A stretch of 64,000 bases of DNA from Ptiloglossa arizonensis. Lineage: Eukaryota; Arthropoda; Insecta; Hymenoptera; Colletidae. This document shows, piece by piece, positions 36,791-50,070 of this stretch; position 1 is the first letter of the stretch, and every line of letters starts with the position of its first letter. The notes beneath the pieces were generated by a model. It was not told the origin of the DNA, made no database searches, and was given only the letters and a program-made list of their open reading frames with translations. Both the position numbers and the translations under genes were made by a program. The stretch covers positions 372,001 through 436,000 of the forward strand of contig NW_027478777.1 of assembly GCF_051014685.1 (NCBI RefSeq), in the 5' to 3' direction.

Positions 36791-39700
36791 GGCCTAGGGG
36801 AAAAATACACATAGCGTTGTAATCGGGGGAGTTTCTACTTTCAGATGCAACAGAAATATTTCGGATTCGGCAATCCGTTCGCGAAATATGGAAAGCTTGA
36901 AATTACGGAATGGTTGATGAACCATCAAAATTTTCGCAAGTCTGATACTCGAAACCAGTAACTACAAAGGCCTAGGGGAAAAATACACATACCTTTGTTA
37001 TCGGGCGAGTTTCTACTTTCAGATGCAACAGGAATTTCTCGAGTTCGTCAATCCGTTCGCGAGATATGGGAGTTTGAAGTTAAGGAATGGTTGAGGAACC
37101 ATCAAAATTTTCGCAAGTCTGAAACACGAAACCAATAACTACAAAGGCCTAGGGGAAAAATACACATACCTTTGTAATCGGGCGAGTTTCTACTTTCAGA
37201 TGCAACCGGAATTTTTCGAGTTCGTCTATCCGTTCGAGAGATATGGGAGTTTGAAGTTAAGGAATGGTTGAGAAACAATCAAAATTTTCGCAAGTCTAAT
37301 ACTCGAAACCAATAACTACAAAGGCCTAGGGGAAAAATACACATACCTTTGTTATCGGGCGAGTTTCTACTTTCAGATGCAACAGGAATTTCTCGAGTTC
37401 GTCAATCCGTTCGCGAGATATGAGAGTTTGAAGTTAATGTATGGTTGAGAAACCATCAAAATTTTCGCAATTCTGATGCTAGAAACGGAAAACTGGAATG
37501 GCCTAGGGGAAAAGTACACACACCATAGTAATCGGGCGAGTTTCTACTTTCAGACGCAACAGGTATTTCTCGAGTTCGTTAATCCTTCCGCGAGATATGG
37601 GAGTTTGAAGTTAAGGAATGGTTGAGGAACCATCAAAATTTTCGCAAGTCTGAAACTCGAAACCAATAACTACAAAGGCCTGGGGGAAAAATACACATAC
37701 CTTTGTAATCGGGCGAGTTTCTACTTTCAGATGCAACCGGAATTTTTCGAGTTCGTCTATCCGTTCGAGAGATATGGGAGTTTGAAGGTAAGGAATGGTT
37801 GAGAAACAATCAAAATTTTCGCAAGTCTGATACTCGAAACAAATAACTACAATGGCCTAGGGGAAAAATACACATAGCGTTGTAATCGGGAGAGATTCTA
37901 CTTTCAGATGCAACAGAAATTTTTCGGATTCGGCAATCCATTCGCGAAATATGGCAGCTTGAAGTTACGGAATGGTTGAGGAACCATCAAAATTTTCGCA
38001 AGTCTGATACTCGAAACCAATAACTACAAAGGCCTAGGTGAAGAATACACATACCTTTGTAATCGGGCGAGCTTCTACTTTCAGATGCGACAGGAATTTC
38101 TCGAGTTCGTTAATCCTTTCGCGAGAAATGGGAGTTTGAAATTAAGGAATGGTTGAGAAACCATCACAATTTTCGCAAGTCTGATACTCGAAACAAATAA
38201 CTACAATGGCCTAGGGGAAAAATACACATACCTTTGTATTCGGGCGAGCTTCTACTTTCAGATGCGACAGGAATTTCTCGAGTTCGTCAATCCTTTAGCG
38301 AGATATGGGAGTTTGAAGTTAAGGAATGGTTGAGGAACCATCAAAATTTTCGCAAGTCTGAAACACGAAACCAATAACTACAAAGGCCTAGGGGAAAAAT
38401 ACACATACCTTTGTAATCGGGCGAGTTTCTACTGTCAGATGCACCCGGAATTTTTCGAGTTCGTCTATCCGTTCGAGAGATATGGGAGTTTGAAGATAAG
38501 GAATGGTTGAGAAACAATCAAAATTTTCGCAAGTCTAATACTCGAAACCAATAACTACAAAGGCCTAGGGGAAAAATACACATACCTTTGTTATCGGGCG
38601 AGTTTCTACTTTCAGATGCAACAGGAATTTCTCGAGTTCGTCAATCCGTTCGCGAGATATGAGAGTTTGAAGTTAAGGAATGGTTGAGAAACCATCACAA
38701 TTTTCGCAAGTCTGATACTCGAAACAAATAACTACAATGGCCTAGGGGAAAAATACACATAGCGTTGTAATCGGGAGAGTTTCTACTTTCAGATGCAACA
38801 GAAATTTTTCGGATTCGGCAATCCGTTCGCCAAATATGGCAGCTTGAAGTTAAGGAATGATTGAGAAACCATCAAAATTTTCGCAATTCTGATGCTAGAA
38901 ACGAAAAACTGGAATGGCCTAGGGGAAAAGTACACACACTATAGTAATCGGGCGAGTTTCTACTTTCAGACGCAACAGGAATTTCTCGAGTTCGTCAATC
39001 CGTTCGCGAGATATGGGAGTTTAAAGTTAAGGTATGGTTGAGAAAACATCAAAATTTTCGCAATTCTGATGCTAGAAACGAAAAACTGGAATGACCTAGG
39101 GGAAAAGTACACACACCATAGTAATCGGGCGAGTTTCTACTTTCAGACGCAATAGGAATTTTTCGAGTTCGTCAATCCTTTCGCGAGATATGGGAGTTTG
39201 AAGTTAAGGAATGGTTGAGGAACCATCAAAATTTTCGCAAGTCTGATACTCGAAACCAATAACTGGAATGGCCTAGGGGAAAAGTACACATAGCGTTGTA
39301 ATCGGGAGAGATTCTACTTTCAGATGCAACAGAAATTTTTCGGATTCGGCAATCCGTTCGCGAAATATGGCAGCTTGAAGTTACGGAATGGTTGAGGAAC
39401 CATCAAAATTTTCGCAAGTCTGATACTCGAAACCAATAACTACAAAGGCCTAGGGGAAAAATACACATACCTTTGTAATCGGGCGAGCTTCTACTTTCAG
39501 ATGCGACAGGAACTTCTCGAGTTCGTAAATCCTTTCGCGAGATATGGGAGTTTGAAGTTAAGGAATGGTTGAGGAACCATCAAAATTTTCGCAAGTCTGA
39601 TACTCGAAACCAATAACTGGAATGGCCTAGGGGAAAAGTACACATACCTTTGTATTTGGGCGAGTTTCTGCTTTCAGATGCAACAGGAATTTCTCGAGTT

Positions 39701-40857
39701 CGTCAATCCTTTCGCGAGATATGGGAGTTTGAAGTTACGGAATGGTTGAGAAACCATCAAAATTTTAGTAAGTCTGATACACGAAACCAATAACTACTAT
39801 GTCGTAGGGCAAAGATACACATACCTTTGTAATCGGGCGAGTTTCTACTTTCAGATACAACCGGAATTTTTCGAGTTCGTCTATCCGTTCGAGAGATATG
39901 GGAGTTTGAAGTTAAGGAATGGTTGAGAAACAATCAAAATTTTCGCAAGTCTGGTACTCGAAACCAATAACTACAAAGGCCTAGGGGAAAAATACACATA
40001 CCTTTGCAGTCGGGCGAGTTTCTACTTTCAGATGCAACCGGAATTTTTCGAGTTCGTCTATCCGTTCGAGAGATATGGGAGTTTGAAGTTAAGGAATGGT
40101 TGAGAAACAATCAAAATTTTCGCAAGTCTGGTACTCGAAACAAGTAACTACAATGGCCTAGGGGAAAAATACACATAGCGTTGTAATCGGGAGAGTTTCT
40201 ACTTTCAGATACAACCGGAATTTTTCGAGTTCGTCTATCCGTTCGAGAGATATGGGAGTTTGAAGTTAAGGAATGGTTGAGAAACAATCAAAATTTTCGC
40301 AAGTCTGATACTCGAAACAAGTAACTACAATGGCCTAGGGGAAAAATACACATAGCGTTGTAATCGGGAGAGTTTCTACTTTCAGATGCAACAGGAATTT
40401 CTCGAGCTCGTCAATATTTTCGCGAGATATGGGAGTTTGAAGTTACGGAATGGTTGAGAAACCATCAAAATTTTAGTAAGTCTGATACACGAAACCAATA
40501 ACTACTATGTCGTAGGGCAAAGATACACATACCTTTGTAGTCGGGCGAGTTTCTACTTTCAGATGCAACCGGAATTTTTCGATTTCGTCTATCCGTTCGA
40601 GAGATATGGCAGCTTGAAGTTACGGAATGGTTGAGAAACAATCAAAATTTTCGCAATTCTGATACTCGAAACCAATAACTACAAAGGCCTAGGGGAAAAA
40701 TACACATACCTTTGCAGTCGGGCGAGTTTCTACTTTCAGATGCAACCGGAATTTTTCGAGTTCGTCTATCCGTTCGAGAGATATGGGAGTTTGAAGTTAA
40801 GGAATGGTTGAGAAACAATCAAAATTTTCGCAAGTCTGATACTCGAAACAAATAACT
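36781..40857. repeat. Long higher-order unit (23 monomers, 4,077 bp), copy 1
   Basis: The unit runs from one 5-bp-insertion monomer to the next. Inside it, 'cctgggggaaa' (tggggg at 37,681), 'ccattcgcg' (37,938) and 'tatttggg' (39,653) recur at 41,403, 41,660 and 43,375, a constant 3,722 bases. The difference from 4,077 is two monomers (354-355 bp; the 'aatgtatgg', 'aaacggaaaactgg' and 'ccttccgcgag' units at 37,430-37,670) that copy 2 lacks. The segment also holds many 'atagcgttg/ggattcggc' units. Confidence 0.8.
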
Positions 40858-43694
40858 ATAATACAATGGCCTAGGGGAAAAATACACATAGCGTTGTAAT
40901 CGGGGGAGTTTCTACTTTCAGATGCAACAGAAATATTTCGGATTCCGCAATCCGTTCGCGAAATATGGCTGCTTGAAATTACGGAATGGTTGAGGAACCA
41001 TCAAAATTTTCGCAAGTCTGATACTCGAAACCAGTAACTACAAAGGCCTAGGGGAAAAATACACATACCTTTGTTATCGGGCGAGTTTCTACTTTCAGAT
41101 GCAACAGGAATTTCTCGAGTTCGTCAATCCGTTCGCGAGATATGGGAGTTTGAAGTTAAGGAATGGTTGAGGAACCATCAAAATTTTCGCAAGTCTGAAA
41201 CACGAAACCAATAACTACAAAGGCCTAGGGGAAAAATACACATACCTTTGTAATCGGGCGAGTTTCTACTTTCAGATGCAACCGGAATTTTTCGAGTTCG
41301 TCTATCCGTTCGAGAGATATGGGAGTTTGAAGTTAAGGAATGGTTGAGAAACAATCAAAATTTTCGCAAGTCTAATACTCGAAACCAATAACTACAAAGG
41401 CCTGGGGGAAAAATACACATACCTTTGTAATCGGGCGAGTTTCTACTTTCAGATGCAACCGGAATTTTTCGAGTTCGTCTATCCGTTCGAGAGATATGGG
41501 AGTTTGAAGGTAAGGAATGGTTGAGAAACAATCAAAATTTTCGCAAGTCTGATACTCGAAACAAATAACTACAATGGCCTAGGGGAAAAATACACATAGC
41601 GTTGTAATCGGGAGAGATTCTACTTTCAGATGCAACAGAAATTTTTCGGATTCGGCAATCCATTCGCGAAATATGGCAGCTTGAAGTTACGGAATGGTTG
41701 AGGAACCATCAAAATTTTCGCAAGTCTGATACTCGAAACCAATAACTACAAAGGCCTAGGGGAAGAATACACATACCTTTGTAATCGGGCGAGCTTCTAC
41801 TTTCAGATGCGACAGGAATTTCTCGAGTTCGTCAATCCTTTCGCGAGAAATGGGAGTTTGAAATTAAGGAATGGTTGAGAAACCATCACAATTTTCGCAA
41901 GTCTGATACTCGAAACAAATAACTACAATGGCCTAGGGGAAAAATACACATACCTTTGTAATCGGGCGAGCTTCTACTTTCAGATGCGACAGGAATTTCT
42001 CGAGTTCGTCAATCCTTTAGCGAGATATGGGAGTTTGAAGTTAAGGAATGGTTGAGGAACCATCAAAATTTTCGCAAGTCTGAAACACGAAACCAATAAC
42101 AACAAAGGCCTAGGGGAAAAATACACATACCTTTGTAATCGGGCGAGTTTCTACTTTCAGATGCACCCGGAATTTTTCGAGTTCGTCTATCCGTTCGAGA
42201 GATATGGGAGTTTGAAGATAAGGAATGGTTGAGAAACAATCAAAATTTTCGCAAGTCTAATACTCGAAACCAATAACTACAAAGGCCTAGGGGAAAAATA
42301 CACATACCTTTGTTATCGGGCGAGTTTCTACTTTCAGATGCAACAGGAATTTCTCGAGTTCGTCAATCCGTTCACGAGATATGAGAGTTTGAAGTTAAGG
42401 AATGGTTGAGAAACCATCACAATTTTCGCAAGTCTGATACTCGAAACAAATAACTACAATGGCCTAGGGGAAAAATACACATAGCGTTGTAATCGGGAGA
42501 GTTTCTACTTTCAGATGCAACAGAAATTTTTCGGATTCGGCAATCCGTTCGCGAAATATGGCAGCTTGAAGTTAAGGAATGATTGAGAAACCATCAAAAT
42601 TTTCGCAATTCTGATGCTAGAAACGAAAAACTGGAATGGCCTAGGGGAAAAGTACACACACTATAGTAATCGGGCGAGTTTCTACTTTCAGACGCAACAG
42701 GAATTTCTCGAGTTCGTCAATCCGTTCGCGAGATATGGGAGTTTAAAGTTAAGGTATGGTTGAGAAAACATCAAAATTTTCGCAATTCTGATGCTAGAAA
42801 CGAAAAACTGGAATGACCTAGGGGAAAAGTACACACACCATAGTAATCGGGCGAGTTTCTACTTTCAGACGCAACAGGAATTTTTCGAGTTCGTCAATCC
42901 TTTCGCGAGATATGGGAGTTTGAAGTTAAGGAATGGTTGAGGAACCATCAAAATTTTCGCAAGTCTGAAACTCGAAACAAATAACTACAATGGGCTAGGG
43001 GAAAAATACACATAGCGTTGTAATCGGGAGAGATTCTACTTTCAGATGCAACAGAAATTTTTCGGATTCGGCAATCCGTTCGCGAAATATGGCAGCTTGA
43101 AGTTACGGAATGGTTGAGGAACCATCAAAATTTTCGCAAGTCTGATACTCGAAACCAATAACTACAAAGGCCTAGGGGAAAAATACACATACCTTTGTAA
43201 TCGGGCGAGCTTCTACTTTCAGATGCGACAGGAACTTCTCGAGTTCGTAAATCCTTTCGCGAGATATGGGAGTTTGAAGTTAAGGAATGGTTGAGGAACC
43301 ATCAAAATTTTCGCAAGTCTGATACTCGAAACCAATAACTGGAATGGCCTAGGGGAAAAGTACACATACCTTTGTATTTGGGCGAGTTTCTGCTTTCAGA
43401 TGCAACAGGAATTTCTCGAGTTCGTCAATCCTTTCGCGAGGTATGGGAGTTTGAAGTTACGGAATGGTTGAGAAACCATCAAAATTTTCGCAAGTCTAAT
43501 ACTCGAAACCAATAACTACAAAGGCCTAGGGGAAAAATACACATACCTTTGTAGTCGGGCGAGTTTCTACTTTCAGATGCAACCGGAATTTTTCGAGTTC
43601 GTCTATCCGTTCGAGAGATATGGGAGTTTGAAGTTAAGGAATGGTTGAGAAACAATCAAAATTTTCGCAAGTCTGATACTCGAAACAAATAACT
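40858..43694. repeat. Long higher-order unit (16 monomers, 2,837 bp), copy 2
   Basis: It begins with the second 5-bp-insertion monomer and repeats 37.3-39.7 kb closely, but is shorter because it lacks the two 'aaacggaaaactgg' monomers and jumps near 43,480 from the 'tatttggg' unit straight toward a third insertion monomer at 43,695. Bases 43,695-44,890 start a third, strongly rearranged copy that again contains the 'aaacggaaaactgg', 'ccttccgcgag' and 'cctgggggaaa' units (tggggg at 44,770). Confidence 0.75.
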
Positions 43695-44889
43695 ATAATA
43701 CAATGGCCTAGGGGAAAAATACACATAGCGTTGTAATCGGGGGAGCTTCTACTTTCAGATGCAACAGAAATATTTCGGATTCGGCAATCCGTTCGCGAAA
43801 TATGGCAGCTTGAAATTACGGAATGGTTGAGGAACCATCAAAATTTTCGCAAGTCTGATACTCGAAACCAGTAACTACAAAGGCCTAGGGGAAAAATACA
43901 CATACCTTTGTTATCGGGCGAGTTTCTACTTTCAGATGCAACAGGAATTTCTCGAGTTCGTCAATCCGTTCGCGAGATATGGGAGTTTGAAGTTAAGGAA
44001 TGGTTGAGGAACCATCAAAATTTTCGCAAGTCTGAAACACGAAACCAATAACTACAAAGGCCTAGGGGAAAAATACACATAGCGTTGTAATCGGGAGAGT
44101 TTCTACTTTCAGATGCAACAGAAATTTTTCGGATTCGGCAATCCGTTCGCGAAATATGGCAGCTTGAAGTTAAGGAATGTTTGAGAAACCATCAAAATTT
44201 TCGCAATTCTGATGCTAGAAACGAAAAACTGGAATGGCGTAGGGAAAAAGTACACACACCATAGTAATCAGGCGAGTTTCTACTTTCAGACGCAACAGGA
44301 ATTTCTCGAGTTCGTCAATCCGTTCGCGAGATATGGGAGTTTAAAGTTAAGGTATGGTTGAGAAACCATAAAAATTTCGCAAGTCTGATACTCGAAACCA
44401 ATAACTACTATGGCCTAGGGCAAAAATACACATACCGTTGTAATCGGGCGAGTTTCTGCTGTCAGATGCAACAGGAATTTCTCGAGTTCGTCAATCCGTT
44501 CGCGAGATATGAGAGTTTGAAGTTAATGTATGGTTGAGAAACCATCAAAATTTTCGCAATTCTGATGCTAGAAACGGAAAACTGGAATGGCCTAGGGGAA
44601 AAGTACACACACCATAGTAATCGGGCGAGTTTCTACTTTCAGACGCAACAGGTATTTCTCGAGTTCGTCAATCCTTCCGCGAGATATGGGAGTTTGAAGT
44701 TAAGGAATGGTTGAGGAACCATCAAAATTTTCGCAAGTCTGAAACTCGAAACCAATAACTACAAAGGCCTGGGGGAAAAATACACATACCTTTGTAATCG
44801 GGCGAGTTTCTACTTTCAGATGCAACCGGAATTTTTCGAGTTCGTCTATCCGTTCGAGAGATATGGGAGTTTGAAGGTAAGGAATGGTT

Positions 44890-45430
44890 GAGAAACCATC
44901 AAAATTTTCGCAATTCTGATGCTAGAAACGAATAACTGGAATGGCATAGGGAAAAAATACACATACCGTTGTAATCGGGCGAGGTTCTGCTTTCAGATGC
45001 AACAGGAACTTCCCGAGTTCGTCAACCCGTTTGCGAGATATGGGAGTTTGAAGTTAAGGATTGGTTGAGAAACCATCAAAATTTTCGCAATTCTGATGCT
45101 AGAAAAGAATAACTGGAATGGCATAAGGGAAAAAATACACATACCGTTGTAATCGGGCGAGTTTCTGCTTTCAGATGCAACAGGAATTTCTGGAGTTCGT
45201 CAATCCGTTCGCGAGATATGGGAGTTTGAAGTTAACGAATGGTTGAGAAACCGTCAAAATTTTCGCAATTGCGATGCTAGAAACGAATATCTGGAATGGC
45301 CTAGGGGAAAAATACACATACCGTTGTGATCGGGCGAGTTTCTGCTTTCAGATGCAACAGAAATTTCTCGGATTCGTCAATCCGTTCGCGAGATATGGGA
45401 GTTTGGATTTAAGAGAAGGTTGAGAAACCA
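44890..45430. repeat. Island of three diverged monomers
   Basis: These units carry changes rare elsewhere: 'gaggttctgc', 'cttcccgag', 'caacccgtttgcg', 'ggcataagggaaaaaat', 'ttctggagttcg', 'aacgaatatctgg', 'gttgtgatcggg' and 'ggatttaagagaagg'. No neighbouring copy shares the whole set, but related forms occur at 48,400-48,560. They look like older monomers that escaped recent homogenisation. Confidence 0.7.
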
Positions 45431-47130
45431 TCAAAATTTTCGCAAGTCTGATACTCGAAACAAATAACTACAATGGCCTAGGGGAAAAATACACATAGCG
45501 TTGTAATCGGGAGAGATTCTACTTTCAGATGCAACAGAAATTTTTCGGATTCGGCAATCCATTCGCGAAATATGGCAGCTTGAAGTTACGGAATGGTTGA
45601 GGAACCATCAAAATTTTCGCAAGTCTGATACTCGAAACCAATAACTACAAAGGCCTAGGGGAAGAATACACATACCTTTGTAATCGGGCGAGCTTCTACT
45701 TTCAGATGCGACAGGAATTTCTCGAGTTCGTCAATCCTTTCGCGAGAAATGGGAGTTTGAAGTTAAGGAATGGTTGAGAAACCATCACAATTTTCGCAAG
45801 TCTGATACTCGAAACAAATAACTACAATGGCCTAGGGGAAAAATACACATACCTTTGTAATCGGGCGATCTTCTACTTTCAGATGCGACAGGAATTTCTC
45901 GAGTTCGTCAATCCTTTAGCGAGATATGGGAGTTTGAAGTTAAGGAATGGTTGAGGAACCATCAAAATTTTCGCAAGTCTGAAACACGAAACCAATAACT
46001 ACAAAGGCCTAGGGGAAAAATACACATACCTTTGTAATCGGGCGAGTTTCTACTTTCAGATGCACCCGGAATTTTTCGAGTTCGTCTATCCGTTCGAGAG
46101 ATATGGGAGTTTGAAGATAAGGAATGGTTGAGAAACAATCAAAATTTTCGCAAGTCTAATACTCGAAACCAATAACTACAAAGGCCTAGGGGAAAAATAC
46201 ACATACCTTTGTTATCGGGCGAGTTTCTACTTTCAGATGCAACAGGAATTTCTCGAGTTCGTCAATCCGTTCGCGAGATATGAGAGTTTGAAGTTAAGGA
46301 ATGGTTGAGAAACCATCACAATTTTCGCAAGTCTGATACTCGAAACAAATAACTACAATGGCCTAGGGGAAAAATACACATAGCGTTGTAATCGGGAGAG
46401 TTTCTACTTTCAGATGCAACAGAAATTTTTCGGATTCGGCAATCCGTTCGCGAAATATGGCAGCTTGAAGTTAAGGAATGATTGAGAAACCATCAAAATT
46501 TTCGCAATTCTGATGCTAGAAACGAAAAACTGGAATGGCCTAGGGGAAAAGTACACACACTATAGTAATCGGGCGAGTTTCTACTTTCAGACGCAACAGG
46601 AATTTCTCGAGTTCGTCAATCCGTTCGCGAGATATGGGAGTTTAAAGTTAAGGTATGGTTGAGAAAACATCAAAATTTTCGCAATTTTGATGCTAGAAAC
46701 GAAAAACTGGAATGACCTAGGGGAAAAGTACACACACCATAGTAATCGGGCGAGTTTCTACTTTCAGACGCAACAGGAATTTTTCGAGTTCGTCAATCCT
46801 TTCGCGAGATATGGGAGTTTGAAGTTAAGGAATGGTTGAGGAACCATCAAAATTTTCGCAAGTCTGAAACTCGAAACAAATAACTACAATGGGCTAGGGG
46901 AAAAATACACATAGCGTTGTAATCGGGAGAGATTCTACTTTCAGATGCAACAGAAATTTTTCGGATTCGGCAATCCGTTCGCGAAATATGGCAGCTTGAA
47001 GTTACGGAATGGTTGAGGAACCATCAAAATTTTCGCAAGTCTGATACTCGAAACCAATAACTACAAAGGCCTAGGGGAAAAATACACATACCTTTGTAAT
47101 CGGGCGAGCTTCTACTTTCAGATGCGACAG
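45430..47130. repeat. Second copy of the 41.53-43.23 kb segment
   Basis: The segment repeats 41,531-43,231 with a shift of 3,899 bases (22 x 177 plus 5): 'ccattcgcg' is at 41,660 and 45,559. Rare shared forms include 'atgcacccgg', 'gaagataagg', 'accatcacaatt' and 'aatgggctagggg'. Small differences are present, such as 'gcgatcttctactttc' near 45,866. The match ends within a monomer at about 47,130. Confidence 0.8.
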
Positions 47131-47139
47131 GAATTTCTC

Positions 47140-48640
47140 GAGTTCGTCAATCCGTTCGCGAAATATCGGAGTTTGGAGTTAAGGGATGGTTGAGAAACCA
47201 TTAAAATTTTCGCAAGTCTGATACTCGAAACCAATAACTGGAATGGCCTAGGGGAAAAGTACAAACACCATTGTAATCGGGCGAGTTTCTACTATCAGAT
47301 GCAACTGGAATTTCTCGAGTTCGTCAATCCGTTCGCGAAATATCGGAGTTTGGAGTTAAGAGACGGTTGAGAAACCATCAAAATTTTCGCAAGTCTGATG
47401 CTAGAAACGACTATCTGGAACGTCCTAGGGCAAAAATACACATACCGTTGTAATCGGGCGAGTTTCTGCTTTCAGATGCAACAGGAATTTCTCGATTTCG
47501 TCAATCCGTTTGCGAGATATGGGAGTTTGAAGTTAAGGAATGGTTGAGAAACCATCAAAATTTTCGCAAGTCTGATACTGGAAACCAATAACTACAATGG
47601 CCTAGGGCAAAAATACACATACCGTTGTAATCGGGCGAGTTTCTGCTTTCAGACGCAAGAGGAACTTCTCGAGTTCGTCAATCCGTTCGCGAGATATGGG
47701 AGTTTGAATTTAAGGGATGGTTGAGAAACCATTAAAATTTTCGCAAGTCTGATACTCGAAACCAATAACTACAATGGCCTAGGGGAAAAATACACATACC
47801 GTTCTAATTGGGCGAGTTTCTGCTTTCAGATGCAACAGGAATTTCTCCGATTCGTCAATCCGTTCGCAAAATATCGAAGTTTGGATTTAAGAGATGGTTG
47901 AGAAACCGTCAAAATTTTCGCAATTCTGATGCTAGAAACGACTATCTGGAACGTCCTAGGGCAAAAATACACATACCGTTGTAATCGGGCGAGTTTCTGC
48001 TTTCAGATGCAACAGGAATTTCTCGATTTCGTCAATCCGTTTGCGAGATATGGGAGTTTGAAGTTAAGGAATGGTTGAGAAACCATCAAAATTTTCGCAA
48101 GTCTGATACTGGAAACCAATAACTACAATGGCCTAGGGCAAAAATACACATACCGTTGTAATCGGGCGAGTTTCTGCTTTCAGACGCAAGAGGAACTTCT
48201 CGAGTTCGTCAATCCGTTCGCGAGATATGGGAGTTTGAATTTAAGGAATGGTTGAGAAACCATCAAAATTTTCGCAAGTCTGATACTCGAAACCAATAAC
48301 TTCTATTGCCTAGTGCAAAAATACACATACCGTTGTAATCGGGAGAGTTTCTACTTTCAGATGCAACAGGAATTTCTCGAGTTCGTCAATCCGTTCCGAA
48401 GATATGGGAGTTTGAAGTTAACGAATGGTTGAGAAACCATCAAAATTTTCGCAATTGTGATGCTAGAAACGAATATCTGGAATGGCCTAGGGGAAAAATA
48501 CACATACCGTTGTGATCGGGCGAGTTTCTGCTTTCAGATGCAACAGAAATTTCTCGGATTCGTCAATTCGTTCGCAAGATATGGGAGTTTGAATTTAAGG
48601 AATGGTTGAGAAACCATCAAAATTTTCGCAAGTCTGATAC
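47140..48640. repeat. Diverged monomer island with an internal 3-mer duplication
   Basis: About eight monomers with scattered changes ('atatcggagtttggag', 'gttctaattggg', 'ttcgcaaaatatcg', 'cgttccgaagat'). The form 'ctagaaacgactatctgg' at 47,401 and 47,932 is 531 bases (3 x 177) apart, and the two monomers after each copy agree closely. So even this older island holds one recent three-unit duplication. Confidence 0.7.
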
Positions 48641-48655
48641 TCGAAACCAATAACT

Positions 48656-50070
48656 ATTATGGCCTAGGGCAAAAATCCACATACCTTTGTAATCGGGCGA
48701 GTTTCTGCTTTCAGATGCAACAGGAATTTCTCGAGTTCGTCAATCCGTTCGCGAGATATGGGAGTTTGAAGTTACGGAATGGTTGAGAAACCATCAAAAT
48801 TTTCGTAAGTCTGATACTCGAAACCAATAACTTCTATTGCCTAGGGCAAAAATACACATACCGTTGTATTCGGGCGAGTTTCTACTTACAGATGCAACAG
48901 GAATTTCTCGAGTTCGTCAATCCGTTCGCGAGATATGGGAGATTGAACTTAAGGAATGGTTGAGAAACCTTCAAAATTTTCGCAAGTCTGATACTCGAAA
49001 CCAATAACTACAATTGCCTAGGGCAAAAATACACATACCTTTGTAATCGGGCGAGTTTCTGCTTTCAGATGCAACTGGAATTTCTCGAGTTCGTCAATCC
49101 TTTCGCAAGATATGGGAGTTTGAAGTTAAGGAATGGTTGAGAAACCATCAAAATTTTCGCAAGTCTGATACTCGAAACCAATAAGTACTCTTGCCGAGGG
49201 GAAAAATACATATACCGTTGTAATCGGGCGAGTTTCTACTTTCAGATGCAAGAGGAATTTCTCGAGTTCGTCAATCCGTTCGCGAGATATGGGAGTTTGA
49301 AGTTAAGGAATGGTTGAGGAACCATCAAAATTTTCGCAGGTCTGACACTCGAAACCAATAATTGGAATGGACTAGGGGAAAAGTACACACCACATTGTAA
49401 TCGGGCGAGTTTCTACTTTCAGATGCAACAGGAATTTCTCGAGTTCGTCAATCCGTTCGCGAGATATGGGAGTTTGTAGTTAAGGAATGGTTGAGAAACC
49501 ATCAAAATTTTCGCAAGTCTGATACTCGAAACCAATAACTGCTATGGCATAGGGCAAAAATACACATAGCATTGTAATCGGGCGAGATTATGCTTTCAGA
49601 TGCAATTGGAATTTCTCGAGTTGGTAATCCGTTCGCGAGATATGGGAGTTTGAAGTTAAGGAATGGTTGAGAAATCATCAAAATTTTTGCAAGTCTGATA
49701 CTCGAAACCAATAACTACTGTGGCCTAGGGCAAAAATACACATACCATGGTAATCGGGCGAGTTTCTACTTTCAGATGCAACAGAAATTTTTCGGTTTTG
49801 TCAATCCGTTCGCGAGATATGGGAGTTTGAAGTTAAGGAATGCTTGAGAAACCATCAAAATTTTCGCAATTCTGATACTCGAAACCAATAACTACTGTCG
49901 CCTATGGCAAAAATACACATACCGTTGTAATCAGGCCATCTTCTACCATCAGATGCAACTGAAATTTCTCGAGTCCGTCTATCCGTTCGCGAGATATGGG
50001 AGTTTGAAGTTAAGGAATGGTTGAGAAACCATCAAAATTTTCGCAAGTCTGATACTCGAAACCAATAACT
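48656..50070. repeat. 8-mer higher-order repeat (1,415 bp), copy 1
   Basis: The unit starts at 'attatggcctagggc' followed by the rare 'aaaatccacatacc'. Its eight monomers carry, in order, 'ttcgtaagtc', 'ctacttacag', 'gatattg/gagattgaac', 'ctcttgccgagg', 'aatggactagggg', 'ctatggcatagggc' with 'gagattatgc' and 'ttggtaatcc', 'catggtaatc' with 'cggttttgtc', and 'gtcgcctatggc' with 'atcaggccatc'. The one-base-short 'ttggtaatcc' monomer explains 1,415 instead of 1,416. Confidence 0.9.

Noticed and set aside
36700..48700. Transposable element insertion as the cause of the irregular part of the array
   Set aside because: No terminal repeats, target-site duplications, coding remnants or non-satellite bases were found. 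The irregularity is made only of diverged or rearranged 177-bp monomers.
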